Below, piece by piece: positions 4,369 to 12,449 of a DNA stretch of 19,868 nt. Position numbers and translations under genes: made by a program. The stretch covers positions 1 to 19,868 of the forward strand of contig CALAFB010000111.1 of the NCBI GenBank assembly GCA_937891135.1. The letters run 5' to 3'. The notes under the pieces were generated by a model that searched no databases, was not told the origin of the DNA, and saw only the letters and a list, made by a program, of their open reading frames with translations. Source of the DNA: an uncultured Elusimicrobium sp. (GTDB lineage Bacteria > Elusimicrobiota > Elusimicrobia > Elusimicrobiales > Elusimicrobiaceae). Each line of letters starts with the position of its first letter. The first letter of the stretch is position 1.

Positions 4369-5577
4369 CTAATTCATCCACAAGTAAGAAACACTAGGCG
4401 TTGCTAAACTTTCTAATTGTTTGGTAAGGGAATTCCCTTCCACAGACGAACCAAACGAGAAAATAAAATCACGCAAATTGTCCGACGGGGATGATATAAT
4501 TTTAGGGTCTTTAATTCCAGCCAGTTCCCCGGCTAGTTGTAAGGCATCGTCTTCTCCGCCTAACGCATCAATAAACCCTAAATTGTAAGCCCGTTGCCCG
4601 GTAAAGACACGTCCGTCCGTATATTCCAACAATGTTTTTTCCTCTACATCCGGACGGCCGGCCTTTACCGCAGCAAAAAATTGCGTATACGTATCGTTTA
4701 CCATATCTTGCAAGAGCGCTTTTTCGGCTTCCGTCATGGGGCGGTAAGCAGAGCCCATATCTTTGTATTTGCCGGATGTAATCGGCACCATTTTAACCCC
4801 AATTTTATTAAAAAGCCCTTCTACATTGGCACTTTGCATAATCACCCCGACAGAACCTGTAATCGTGCCTGGTTCGGCCACAATTTTATCTGCCGCCATG
4901 GCAATATAAAAACCGCCGCTGGCCGCTACATCCCTAAATAATGCGATTACTTTTTTGCCGTTCTTTTTGGCTTTTAAAATCTCACTATAAATGTTTTGCA
5001 CAGCGGCTACGGTACCGCCGGGAGAGTTGATATCTAACACAATGGCCTTGACGTCTTTATCTTCGCCGGCTTCGCGGATTTTTTTAGCAATGGCTCCGGC
5101 CCCTTGCGGGCGGGAAAACGGAGAAGAAGAATTATCCGTTGCAATCACGCCGCGCACCTTAATCCAGGCTACGCTGGGGGCATTTTCTTTAAAAGATAAA
5201 GAAGACATTACCCCGGTAGTCCCAGAGGCCTTCCCTGTACATTTCACAGCGGGCTTTACCGTTAAATAAATCCCGCATACCGAAGAAATAACAAATAAAA
5301 GCAGTAACATGCCCGCCCAAAAACGGTTCCCGGCAGCAGCCGGATGCGGCTTCTGCGGTACAGACGGCGGGATGACCGATTGGGGAGTTCCCTTTTTTTC
5401 TTGCGCCACAGCCGCAGTAACGGGCTGCACAGCCGAGATGGGTTGTTTTAAGTTTTCTGATTTTTCCGACGGGCTTTCCGCCATTTTTACCCAGGCATCT
5501 TCCGGTAAACTGGTGGTAAAAGTTGCTACATTATCTTTTTGGTCATTTAAATCTTGGGGAGTGAGGTTTTCAGCCAT
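4369..5577 (-). CDS. sppA: Signal peptide peptidase SppA, single-domain type
   Basis: SppA is a membrane-bound serine protease of the ClpP/crotonase fold that degrades cleaved signal peptides. This 402-residue protein has a cytoplasmic N-terminal part of about 85 residues rich in Pro, Gln and Ser, one membrane segment (about 87-106) and a protease domain from about residue 133. The catalytic serine is in AASGGFYIA (Ser220) and the general-base lysine in SGKYKDMGS (Lys272); their spacing of 52 equals that in Bacillus SppA (Ser147/Lys199). DINSPGG (182-188) and GTITGSVGV (237-245) are typical. The length fits the short, single-domain class rather than the 600-residue tandem E. coli form. The long N-terminal tail is unusual. 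AAGGA precedes the ATG. Confidence 0.93.
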   Translation of the reverse strand: MAENLTPQDLNDQKDNVATFTTSLPEDAWVKMAESPSEKSENLKQPISAVQPVTAAVAQEKKGTPQSVIPPSVPQKPHPAAAGNRFWAGMLLLLFVISSVCGIYLTVKPAVKCTGKASGTTGVMSSLSFKENAPSVAWIKVRGVIATDNSSSPFSRPQGAGAIAKKIREAGEDKDVKAIVLDINSPGGTVAAVQNIYSEILKAKKNGKKVIALFRDVAASGGFYIAMAADKIVAEPGTITGSVGVIMQSANVEGLFNKIGVKMVPITSGKYKDMGSAYRPMTEAEKALLQDMVNDTYTQFFAAVKAGRPDVEEKTLLEYTDGRVFTGQRAYNLGFIDALGGEDDALQLAGELAGIKDPKIISSPSDNLRDFIFSFGSSVEGNSLTKQLESLATPSVSYLWMN

Positions 5578-5605
5578 ATTTTTTCCTTGTAAAATAAGTT
5601 ACTTT

Positions 5606-5634
5606 ATTATACTAATTAAATTGTAAAATATGAA
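5606..5634 (-). promoter_or_regulatory. Probable sppA promoter
   Basis: TTCATA (5629-5634), 17 bp, TATAAT (5606-5611) on the minus strand, about 28 bp before the sppA ATG. The -10 box is perfect and the -35 weak. The promoter of the divergent dapA operon must lie in the same 74-bp gap, but I cannot pick out one clear site. Confidence 0.5.
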
Positions 5635-5651
5635 TAACTTAGGAGGTCCTT

Positions 5652-6533
5652 ATGCTTACAGGTGTTTTTACGGCTTTGCCTACCCCGTTTTTAGCAGACG
5701 GGAATATTGATTTTGAAAATTTACAAAAATTATTATATGCCCAATTGACTGCCGGCGTGCACGGTATTGTATTACTGGGAACGACCGCCGAAACACCTAC
5801 GCTTACCGCTGCCGAAAAAAAACAAATTTTAGATGCGTGTGTGCCGTCAATCCGCAAAGCAGGGCGGCAGCTTGTTATTGGCGTAGGTACCAATAATACC
5901 GTTTCTACGGTTGAAAATATCCGGGTGGCAGCTTTGTATAAACCGGATGCTGCCTTGGTAGTAACCCCCTACTATAACAAACCTAATCCTTCCGGTATGG
6001 TGGCGCATTTTAAAGCGGCCGCGGCCGAAGGGCTCCCCATTGTGTTGTATCATATCCCAGGGCGTACCGGGCAGAAACTTCCCGGCGCATTATTGAAAAA
6101 ACTACTGACGGAAATTCCGCAGATTTGTGGGGTAAAAGAATCTGATTATGATTTGACACACGTAACCGACACAGCTGTCAAATACGCCGGGAAAATCAGT
6201 TACTTATGCGGAAACGACGATTTGTTTTTACCGTTTTTATCTTTACAAGGAGCTGGTATCATTAGTGCAGCCGCCAGCGTATGTGCCCCGGCATTTGTGA
6301 GAATTTACCACGCTTGGAAACAAGCAAAAACCGCCGAAGCATTTGATTTGTTTGCGCGAATTTACCCGCTTATTAAAGCTTGTTACTACGAAACAAACCC
6401 TACGTGCATTAAATATATGCTCTGCCAATTAGGTTACGGTACCCAAACGGTCCGGGCCCCGCTCGGAGAAATTTCTACCGAAAATAAAACAAAAATTGAT
6501 ACACTATTAACAAATAAGGAATTTTTAATATGA
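5652..6533 (+). CDS. dapA: 4-hydroxy-tetrahydrodipicolinate synthase
   Basis: DapA condenses pyruvate with aspartate-4-semialdehyde, the first committed step to diaminopimelate and lysine. The 293-residue length is normal. Visible active-site residues are Thr44/Thr45 in LGTTAETPTL, Tyr108 in TPYYNKP, Tyr133 and Arg138 in VLYHIPGRTG, and the Schiff-base Lys162 in CGVKES. A perfect AGGAGG sits before the ATG. It is the first gene of a tight operon. Its stop overlaps the asd start in ATGA, so the next enzyme, which makes its substrate, is translationally coupled. Confidence 0.97.
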   Translation: MLTGVFTALPTPFLADGNIDFENLQKLLYAQLTAGVHGIVLLGTTAETPTLTAAEKKQILDACVPSIRKAGRQLVIGVGTNNTVSTVENIRVAALYKPDAALVVTPYYNKPNPSGMVAHFKAAAAEGLPIVLYHIPGRTGQKLPGALLKKLLTEIPQICGVKESDYDLTHVTDTAVKYAGKISYLCGNDDLFLPFLSLQGAGIISAAASVCAPAFVRIYHAWKQAKTAEAFDLFARIYPLIKACYYETNPTCIKYMLCQLGYGTQTVRAPLGEISTENKTKIDTLLTNKEFLI

Positions 6534-7411
6534 CCACAGTAGGTATTATCGGTATTAACGGCATGGTTGGGCAAAATGTAAAAACCCAACTCCAAAAAAT
6601 CAAAACGCCTTTTGAACTTAAAACATTCGGGCGAAATGATGAAATCCCTACGCTGGATATTGCTATTTTATGTACAGATAATCCTGTGAGTGCGGCCCTC
6701 GTCCCCACGCTTAAAAACCGCGTCAAGTTCATGATAGATATGTCCTCTGAATTTCGTCTGACGTCGGGAGTACCGCTCGTCATCCCGGAAATTAACCCCC
6801 AGGCGATTACTTCTCAAACACAACTGATTGCCAGCCCAAATTGTACCACAACCGGGCTTGTAATGAGTTTGGCCCCGCTCAAACCGTTTTACCATATTAC
6901 AGAGGCCTTTTTCTGTTCTTATCAAGCCATTAGCGGCGGCGGGAAAAAACTATTGGAAGACTTTCACACGCCGGGCAGTTTATATGAAAAAAACTGCGTA
7001 CCGCTTATCGGCAGTATTCAAGCCAACGGACACACAAGCGAAGAACTTAAAGGATTATACGAAACACGCAAAATTATGAATTGGCCGCATATTAAAGTAT
7101 ATTGCCACACGGTGCGCGTAGGGGTGGAAAATGCCCACTCACTCGGTGTTACTATTAAAGCGCAAGAACATTTTGATATTGCACACGTGAAAAAATTGTG
7201 GAACAATTTCCCGAATTTAATTTATTCGGAAAATATCATTACACCGAAAGAAGCCAGCGGAAAAGAAGATACCTTTATTTGCCGCTTGCGCGCGGATGCA
7301 GAGGAACCAAATGTCATCCATTATTTTGTAACATTTGATAATTTACTTAAGGGGGCTGCTATGAATGCCCGCCAAATTACAGAATTATTATTGGAGCGTT
7401 TTTTCTTATGA
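6530..7411 (+). CDS. asd: Aspartate-semialdehyde dehydrogenase
   Basis: The enzyme reduces aspartyl-4-phosphate to aspartate semialdehyde with NADPH. The nucleotide-binding motif GIIGINGMVGQ is at the N-terminus. The catalytic cysteine is in ASPNCTTT (Cys105), followed by YQAISGGGKK, and the substrate Arg and acid/base His lie in RVGVENAHS (Arg196 and His203, with the usual spacing of seven). At 293 residues it is shorter than the common 330-370; the N-terminal domain between the GxxGxxG motif and the cysteine is compact. The key residues exclude the related ArgC fairly well (ArgC has HPGC at the nucleophile). The gene overlaps dapA and dapB by 4 bp at each end. Confidence 0.93.
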   Translation: MTTVGIIGINGMVGQNVKTQLQKIKTPFELKTFGRNDEIPTLDIAILCTDNPVSAALVPTLKNRVKFMIDMSSEFRLTSGVPLVIPEINPQAITSQTQLIASPNCTTTGLVMSLAPLKPFYHITEAFFCSYQAISGGGKKLLEDFHTPGSLYEKNCVPLIGSIQANGHTSEELKGLYETRKIMNWPHIKVYCHTVRVGVENAHSLGVTIKAQEHFDIAHVKKLWNNFPNLIYSENIITPKEASGKEDTFICRLRADAEEPNVIHYFVTFDNLLKGAAMNARQITELLLERFFL

Positions 7412-8097
7412 AACAAAAACCAATTCAAGTATTACTCAATGGGGCCAGCGGCAAAATGGGACGCGCAATCGCACGCCTAATTACCCAAAACCCACAAAAA
7501 AACCTGGTCGTTTCCTGTAAGCGGGAAGAAGGTCAAAACGATTTTAAAGAACCGTTTGATATTGTAATAGACTTCTCTACGCCGCAAGGCGCGCAGGAAG
7601 CCTTTTTACTGGCCAAAAAATACAAAAAACCGTTTTTGACCGGCACAACCAATTTGACGGAACCGTTTTTGTTTACATTGCAATCGGAAGAAAAAATTCC
7701 GGTCTTTTTTGCGCCGAACGTCAGTTTAAGCGTGTTCTTTTTTACGGAACTAGTCAAGCAAGCCTGCCAAATGTATAAGGGCTATCAAAAAGCCTTGCAT
7801 GAAATTCATCATGTCCATAAAAAAGATGCCCCCAGCGGTACTGCCAAAAATGTGGCCGAAATTATGGGCTTACCCGAAGAAAGAGTAACGTATGAACGCG
7901 TGGGGGAAACGGTCGGCACGCATAGTGCTAAATTGTTTTCTAATTTAGATGAAATTACCATTACCCACCGGGCTGTCAGCCGTGATTTGTTTGCGGCGTC
8001 TGTCTTGGAAATTGTGTCGTGGTTAATGAAATGTCCGGGTGGTTTTTACACCATGAAAGATTTTGCAAAATTTAAACTCAAGGAAAAGAAAAAATGA
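7408..8097 (+). CDS. dapB: 4-hydroxy-tetrahydrodipicolinate reductase
   Basis: DapB reduces the DapA product with NAD(P)H to tetrahydrodipicolinate. The dinucleotide motif NGASGKMGRAI (11-21) is clear. The family signature is EIHHVHKKDAPSGTA (132-146), with His134 as catalytic acid/base and Lys138 as the matching E. coli Lys163. GTTN (79-82) lines the cofactor site. At 229 residues it is slightly short for the family (240-270), mainly from a trimmed region after the Rossmann motif. It overlaps asd and the downstream Mur ligase by ATGA at both ends, so all four operon proteins are coupled. Confidence 0.95.
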   Translation: MKQKPIQVLLNGASGKMGRAIARLITQNPQKNLVVSCKREEGQNDFKEPFDIVIDFSTPQGAQEAFLLAKKYKKPFLTGTTNLTEPFLFTLQSEEKIPVFFAPNVSLSVFFFTELVKQACQMYKGYQKALHEIHHVHKKDAPSGTAKNVAEIMGLPEERVTYERVGETVGTHSAKLFSNLDEITITHRAVSRDLFAASVLEIVSWLMKCPGGFYTMKDFAKFKLKEKKK

Positions 8098-9506
8098 AAA
8101 TACACTTTGTTGGTATTGGTGGCGTAGGGATGAGTGCCCTCGCCCAATTACACGCCATGGGACAAGACGAAGTAACCGGCTCGGACCGGTTAATCAGCAA
8201 GGGCTACACAGATATGGCCTTGTGGGAATATCTCAAAAAATTAAACATTAAATTATACCCGCAGGACGGCAGCGGTATAGATGAAAAAACGGAACTCGTC
8301 ATTTTATCTTCCGCCATTGAAGAAGACAATCCGGAACTCATCAAAGCCAAACAATTAAATATCCCGACTATGCACCGCAGCGAATTGTTAGCCAAACATG
8401 TGGCCGAGCACCGCACGATTGCCGTCTCCGGCACCAGCGGCAAAAGTACAACGACTGCCATGGTGTATGATATTTTAGCGTTTGCGGGATTATCCCCGTC
8501 TGTCATCACGGGCGCGGCTATTTTATCGTTGCAAAAAGAACAAGGCGTTTTTGGAAATGTATACAAAGGAAATAGCGATATTTTAGTCATTGAGGCCGAC
8601 GAGAGCGACGGCTCTATCGTTAAATACCGCCCGCATTTAGGGCTGTGCCTTAACTTGCAAAAAGACCACAAAGAAATCAACATTTTGCAGGGTTATTTCA
8701 AAGAATTTATTTCACATTGTAAAACCGCGATTATTAACGCAGAAGAAGAAAACTTGCGCGCGTTGGGCGGAAATAAATCGTTTGGTTTGTCGCTCGGCGA
8801 CGTGCACCCCACGGACATTAAGACCGACGGGTTCGGCTCTGATTTTACAATTAACGGTCAGCCGTTTCGTTTGCAAATTCCCGGCGTGCACAATGTAGCC
8901 AACGCCACCGCCGCCGTAGCGGCTGCGCTTGAAATGGGCGTAGATTTACAAACCTGCGCGCAGGCACTTAGCAAATTTACCGGGGTGGCCCGCCGATTCG
9001 ACTCTATCGGGTCTTACAACAAAATTGAAGTGGTGGACGATTTTGCCCACAACCCGCATAAACTGGCCGCCACGATTGCCGCGGCCCACTTACGCGGTAA
9101 ACGCGTGTTGGCGTTTTATCAGCCGCATGCGTTTACGTCCATCAAACTCTTGTCGCACAAATTTGTGGACAGTTTTGCCAAAAGCATTGGGCCCGACGAC
9201 CACCTGTGGCTGACCGAAGTCTATTATCCCGGCGGCACCATTCCCGAAGGGATTACGTGCAAAACGGTGTATGACGGACTTAAACAACGCTGCGTGAATG
9301 TTTCGTACGAAGCCTGCCGCGAACGCATTTTAGCGCAAATGGCCGCTGCGGCCCAGCCGGGGGATATTTTACTGGTACTCGGCGCGCGCGACCCAACCTT
9401 AACGGATTTTGCCCGCAAACTCTTAGCCGGTTTACGTGTGGCGCAAAGCCTGTGTAACTGCTCTAAGTGTATGCTGGGCAACTGCTGCATGGCCTTTGAA
9501 AAATAA
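8094..9506 (+). CDS. MurC-like Mur ligase
   Basis: This is a three-domain, ATP-dependent amide ligase of the Mur family, 470 residues. The N-terminal Rossmann-like domain begins HFVGIGGVGMSALA, the MurC hallmark. The P-loop is GTSGKST (113-119) instead of MurC's usual GTHGKT(T). The metal/ATP motif EADESDGS (167-174) is MurC-like. The C-terminal domain has DDFAHNPHK (about 315-323) and YQPHAFTSIKLL, close to MurC's FQPHRYTR. The best guess is UDP-MurNAc:L-alanine ligase or a variant acting on a related cell-wall substrate; Mpl-type recycling ligase is an alternative. It ends in an unusual tail with cysteines 454, 456, 459, 464 and 465. Its place at the end of dapA-asd-dapB supports a peptidoglycan role. 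Confidence 0.8.
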   Translation: MKIHFVGIGGVGMSALAQLHAMGQDEVTGSDRLISKGYTDMALWEYLKKLNIKLYPQDGSGIDEKTELVILSSAIEEDNPELIKAKQLNIPTMHRSELLAKHVAEHRTIAVSGTSGKSTTTAMVYDILAFAGLSPSVITGAAILSLQKEQGVFGNVYKGNSDILVIEADESDGSIVKYRPHLGLCLNLQKDHKEINILQGYFKEFISHCKTAIINAEEENLRALGGNKSFGLSLGDVHPTDIKTDGFGSDFTINGQPFRLQIPGVHNVANATAAVAAALEMGVDLQTCAQALSKFTGVARRFDSIGSYNKIEVVDDFAHNPHKLAATIAAAHLRGKRVLAFYQPHAFTSIKLLSHKFVDSFAKSIGPDDHLWLTEVYYPGGTIPEGITCKTVYDGLKQRCVNVSYEACRERILAQMAAAAQPGDILLVLGARDPTLTDFARKLLAGLRVAQSLCNCSKCMLGNCCMAFEK

Positions 9507-9524
9507 CATAAATAAGGAGGTCTC

Positions 9525-10343
9525 ATGGCTCACGCCTCGGATGATATGCCCGTTGTTCTAAAATATGTGCTGATTGGGTTGTTGCTTATTTTAGGGCTTC
9601 CCATTGTGGCAGGCATTATATTTGCGGAACCTGTAATTTCACTCATTGTGTTAGGTTGCACCGTAGGAGGAATATTTCTTTTTAGATTTATTCTTAAAAA
9701 GTATTTTTCCATACATATTAGGTCGTGGGTTTCTTTTAGTTTATGGCTTTTTCTGACGGTTCTTATCGGGTTTATTATATATTCCCTGTTTAGCGGAGAA
9801 TTAACTTTTAAAGAAATGTTGTCATGGGGAAAAGGACACGGCAAAGCCTCTATGAGTGTGTTTGTTTTGCCCTTATTATGGTTGGTTATGACAGGCATTG
9901 CTTTTAAAAAAGCCCCTACAGGCCGCCCCGCTAAAAATGCATTGCAGGCCGAACAACACGAAATTGATGAACTGCATGAAAAAGCATTTAGGGAAAATGA
10001 TTTCAATGCTTTATGCGAACTTGTAAACACATTTTATGAAGGAGAAAATCAAAAATTCTTTTCAAAATCTCCCGTACAAGCCGCTAAAGTTTTTGAAGGA
10101 GCCCAACGGTTAGTTCAATGCGTGGAAACAGGCCACGAGAAACAACCGGAACTAGAAGATTATTATTGGTTAGGGCTGATGTACGAAACAGGTTTTGCGT
10201 GCCCGCCGGACCCTGTAAAAGCGATAGAATATTACACCAAAGCTCTTACCACAAAAGAATGTTGGGACGGAGACCCGGAGAATTTTCACCGTCTTTGCAA
10301 AAAAGTACAACAACGCCTCACCCATTTACAAAAACCGAATTAA
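9525..10343 (+). CDS. Membrane protein with a C-terminal Sel1-like repeat
   Basis: The protein has 272 residues. About four membrane helices (near 12-33, 36-55, 69-89 and 110-126) are followed by a soluble helical part. Residues 212-241, YYWLGLMYETGF...DPVKAIEYYTKAL, form a recognisable Sel1/TPR-type repeat, a protein-interaction module. No catalytic motif is visible and I cannot name the function. A perfect AAGGAGG precedes the ATG. It lies 18 bp after the Mur ligase on the same strand and may be the last gene of that operon. The lower GC content of the membrane half is ordinary for hydrophobic codons. Confidence 0.75.
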   Translation: MAHASDDMPVVLKYVLIGLLLILGLPIVAGIIFAEPVISLIVLGCTVGGIFLFRFILKKYFSIHIRSWVSFSLWLFLTVLIGFIIYSLFSGELTFKEMLSWGKGHGKASMSVFVLPLLWLVMTGIAFKKAPTGRPAKNALQAEQHEIDELHEKAFRENDFNALCELVNTFYEGENQKFFSKSPVQAAKVFEGAQRLVQCVETGHEKQPELEDYYWLGLMYETGFACPPDPVKAIEYYTKALTTKECWDGDPENFHRLCKKVQQRLTHLQKPN

Positions 10344-10358
10344 ACATCACACACACCC

Positions 10359-10387
10359 TACAAAACCCGCTCTAAAAAAGATATAAT
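10359..10387 (+). promoter_or_regulatory. Probable promoter of the outer-membrane barrel gene
   Basis: TATAAT (10382-10387) lies 17 bp after TACAAA (10359-10364). The -10 box is at the heart of a near-perfect palindrome AGATATA-A-TATATCT (10380-10394), which could serve as an operator or be chance AT symmetry. Confidence 0.55.
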
Positions 10388-10429
10388 ATATCTACGACGT
10401 TATTTTATCTAAATTCCGAGGAAAAACTA

Positions 10430-11083
10430 ATGAAAAAATTACTGTTGACTGTTGTTTTGTTGTTCTCTTGCTTGGGACTTTATGCTTATGAAAAAGGACA
10501 AGTGTCTATTGGACTGGGGGCCATTTATTCCCCGATAGAAATAGGTACGGATTATGGCGAAGTAAATGTAGACAATACCACTATCGGGGACTCCCATGAT
10601 GCTAAATTGGGCAAGCCGGGCTGGGGCGGCGAATTGCAAGCCCTCTACTTTTTGAATCCTCGTGTGGGCGTGGGACTTTCGTTCTCTGACCAATATTTTG
10701 CCAGCGACTTATCCAGCGGCTGGTACGTACACAACCATGCCCGCATACAAAATTATATGGCCGTAGGACATATCTTTTTAACACCCAACAGCTCTTTTAA
10801 ACTCTACATTCCGTTAGCTATAGGCGCCGGGCATACGGTTTACACGAAAGATTTTTCCGAGAAAGGGGACCGCAAACACCATTTTTCGTACACGGGGTTT
10901 GCCTATTACGCCGGTGTAGGGGTAGAAAAAGCACTCTCCTCCCACTGGAATTTGGGCTTGGAAGCACGCTATAACGGAAACCGCTTTCACGCTTCTTCCA
11001 CCTGCCGTAACGGAGATCATTTAACGGTTTATCCGCGGGCTAATTTCTTCTCACTTATCTTGCGCGCTATTTACACGCTGTAG
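10430..11083 (+). CDS. Outer-membrane beta-barrel protein
   Basis: The 217-residue protein has a clear signal peptide (MKKLLLTVVLLFSCLGLYA, cleavage near residue 19-20). Alternating hydrophobic and polar strands rich in Gly, Tyr and Phe follow, such as VSIGLGAIYSP, VGVGLSFSDQYF, IPLAIGAGHTVY and YAGVGVEKAL. The last strand is FFSLILRAIYTL. The pattern fits the small porin-like barrel superfamily (OmpX/OmpW or outer-membrane beta-barrel domain); about eight strands can be counted roughly. No close family can be named. GAGGA precedes the ATG and a promoter lies upstream, so it is probably a separate transcription unit. It shows that the organism has an outer membrane. Confidence 0.75.
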   Translation: MKKLLLTVVLLFSCLGLYAYEKGQVSIGLGAIYSPIEIGTDYGEVNVDNTTIGDSHDAKLGKPGWGGELQALYFLNPRVGVGLSFSDQYFASDLSSGWYVHNHARIQNYMAVGHIFLTPNSSFKLYIPLAIGAGHTVYTKDFSEKGDRKHHFSYTGFAYYAGVGVEKALSSHWNLGLEARYNGNRFHASSTCRNGDHLTVYPRANFFSLILRAIYTL

Positions 11084-11110
11084 TATCAAATAATATTTAG
11101 AAATTATATG

Positions 11111-11153
11111 GGTAAACTACCACGGGCTTCCGCCTATGGTTCCCCCGGGTAGT
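11111..11153 (+). other. Structured 3' untranslated segment with alternative pairing
   Basis: Downstream of the barrel gene ACTACC-A-CGGG (11116-11126) pairs with CCCGGGTAGT (11144-11153), a 10-bp helix with one bulged A and a 17-nt loop. TACC of the same strand can instead pair with GGTA just upstream (11111-11114), so two folds exclude each other. A weak promoter-like TTACAC-17-TATTTA lies near 11072-11100, so a small RNA is possible. It may equally be part of the 3' end of the barrel mRNA. Confidence 0.4.
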
Positions 11154-11157
11154 ATGA

Positions 11158-11185
11158 ACCGCTTTTCTCAATGAAAAGCGGTTTT
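11158..11185 (+). terminator. Terminator of the outer-membrane barrel gene
   Basis: ACCGCTTTTC/GAAAAGCGGT (10-bp stem, loop TCAAT) is followed by TTT. It touches the stop codon of the convergent pth gene. Confidence 0.8.
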
Positions 11186-11744
11186 AATTAAACTGATTCA
11201 TGGCAGGAGCCAGGCCGTCTTGAAAATAACATTCCAGCGCACAGACCGCGCGCGTTAAGGCAGGTTCTAACAACTGTTCTTCGTCGTGTGAAAATTTTCC
11301 CAGTACAAAATTTACTAAATCAAATTTTTCGGGCTTTGGGCCAATGCCCAAACGAAGCCGGGCAATTTGGTCGGTTCCTAACTGCTCAATAATGTGCTTC
11401 ATGCCTTTCTGTCCGCCGGCCGAACCGTTGCCGCGCAACCGCAACTTCCCTACGTCCAAAGAAACATCATCAAAGCACACCAGCACCCGCTGCGGCGGGA
11501 TTTTGTAAAACCGGGCCAGGCTGCTCACAGCCTGACCCGATAGATTCATATACGTGTGGGGTTTTAATAAAAATACGTCATGCCCCGCCACGGTTGTTTT
11601 GCCGTATACTCCCAGTTTTTGCCACGGTTTCCATTCCACTCCCCATTTACGGGCAGCTGCGTCCAAGATGCGAAATCCCGCATTATGCCGCGTGCGCTCG
11701 TATTCAAGGCCGGGGTTTCCCAGGCCAGCCAGGAGATATTGCAT
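11184..11744 (-). CDS. pth: Peptidyl-tRNA hydrolase
   Basis: Pth cleaves peptidyl-tRNA released from stalled ribosomes. The length of 186 residues is typical. GLGNPGLEYERTRHNAG contains Asn10 and catalytic His20. KPHTYMNLSG (61-70) contains the conserved Asn67, and FDDVSLD has the catalytic Asp (92/93). The later GSAGGQKGMK matches the family's GSAGGHNG(L/M)K except that HN is QK, a natural variation in this loop. It follows ctc with only 3 nt between, has no clear ribosome-binding site of its own and is probably coupled. It ends the glmU-prs-ctc-pth operon and converges on the barrel gene. Confidence 0.96.
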   Translation of the reverse strand: MQYLLAGLGNPGLEYERTRHNAGFRILDAAARKWGVEWKPWQKLGVYGKTTVAGHDVFLLKPHTYMNLSGQAVSSLARFYKIPPQRVLVCFDDVSLDVGKLRLRGNGSAGGQKGMKHIIEQLGTDQIARLRLGIGPKPEKFDLVNFVLGKFSHDEEQLLEPALTRAVCALECYFQDGLAPAMNQFN

Positions 11745-11747
11745 AGG

Positions 11748-12422
11748 TTATTTTTTAGCGGCGTCGGTCCCTTTGGTAAGGTTTCCTTCCTCGTCTTTCT
11801 TACCTTTAGTAGAAGAACTTTCCGGTTGGGCAGCCGCATCCGCAGCAGCCGGGGCCGGGGTTTCTTCTTCTTTCGGAATGGCTAAGTGTACCACCGGGGC
11901 TTGCGCGTCGGTTTTGAGTTCTACGCCTTCGGGCAGTTTAATATCGCCGGCTACAATCCCTTTGTTAATTGTCATAGGCGTAATATCTACCACAATTTCG
12001 TGCGGGATAGCACTTACCAAGGCGCGTACTTCAATTTCACGCATAATGTGTTCCACAATAGCACCGTATTGGGCAATATCGGGGGAAGTACCTTCCAAGC
12101 GGATTGGTACGACTACGTCCATCTTGTCTTTAATACTTACGCGTTGGAAATCCGCATGAATCGGCTTATCGGTTACAGCGTGGTATTGCACTTCTTTGAC
12201 AAGGGCCAATTCTTTGCCCCCATTTAAGGTTACTTCTACTAACGTATTTTTACCGGCTTTAATGATTTTTTCCAAATCCTTTACGCTGACGGTTACGCTA
12301 ACAGGTTCTTTGTGCCCGCCGTAGACAACGGCCGGAACATTTTTTTCGGCTCTGATTTTTGAAAGAGCCCCTTTTACGCCAATGCCTTCGCGGGCGGCGG
12401 CGTTAATTGATACTTTTTCCAT
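11748..12422 (-). CDS. rplY/ctc: 50S ribosomal protein L25, general stress protein Ctc type
   Basis: The protein has 224 residues. The N-terminal part (about 1-95, with AREGIGVKGALSKIRAEKNVPAVVYG) is the 5S rRNA-binding L25 domain. The middle (about 96-190, with HADFQRV and VPIRLEGTSPDIAQYGAIVEHIMREIEVRA) is the TL5/Ctc C-terminal beta domain. A charged Ala/Pro/Glu/Lys tail ends the protein. GGAGG precedes the ATG. Its position between prs and pth is the widely conserved arrangement. Confidence 0.95.
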   Translation of the reverse strand: MEKVSINAAAREGIGVKGALSKIRAEKNVPAVVYGGHKEPVSVTVSVKDLEKIIKAGKNTLVEVTLNGGKELALVKEVQYHAVTDKPIHADFQRVSIKDKMDVVVPIRLEGTSPDIAQYGAIVEHIMREIEVRALVSAIPHEIVVDITPMTINKGIVAGDIKLPEGVELKTDAQAPVVHLAIPKEEETPAPAAADAAAQPESSSTKGKKDEEGNLTKGTDAAKK

Positions 12423-12449
12423 CTTGTTAATCCTCCAAGTATTTAAAAA

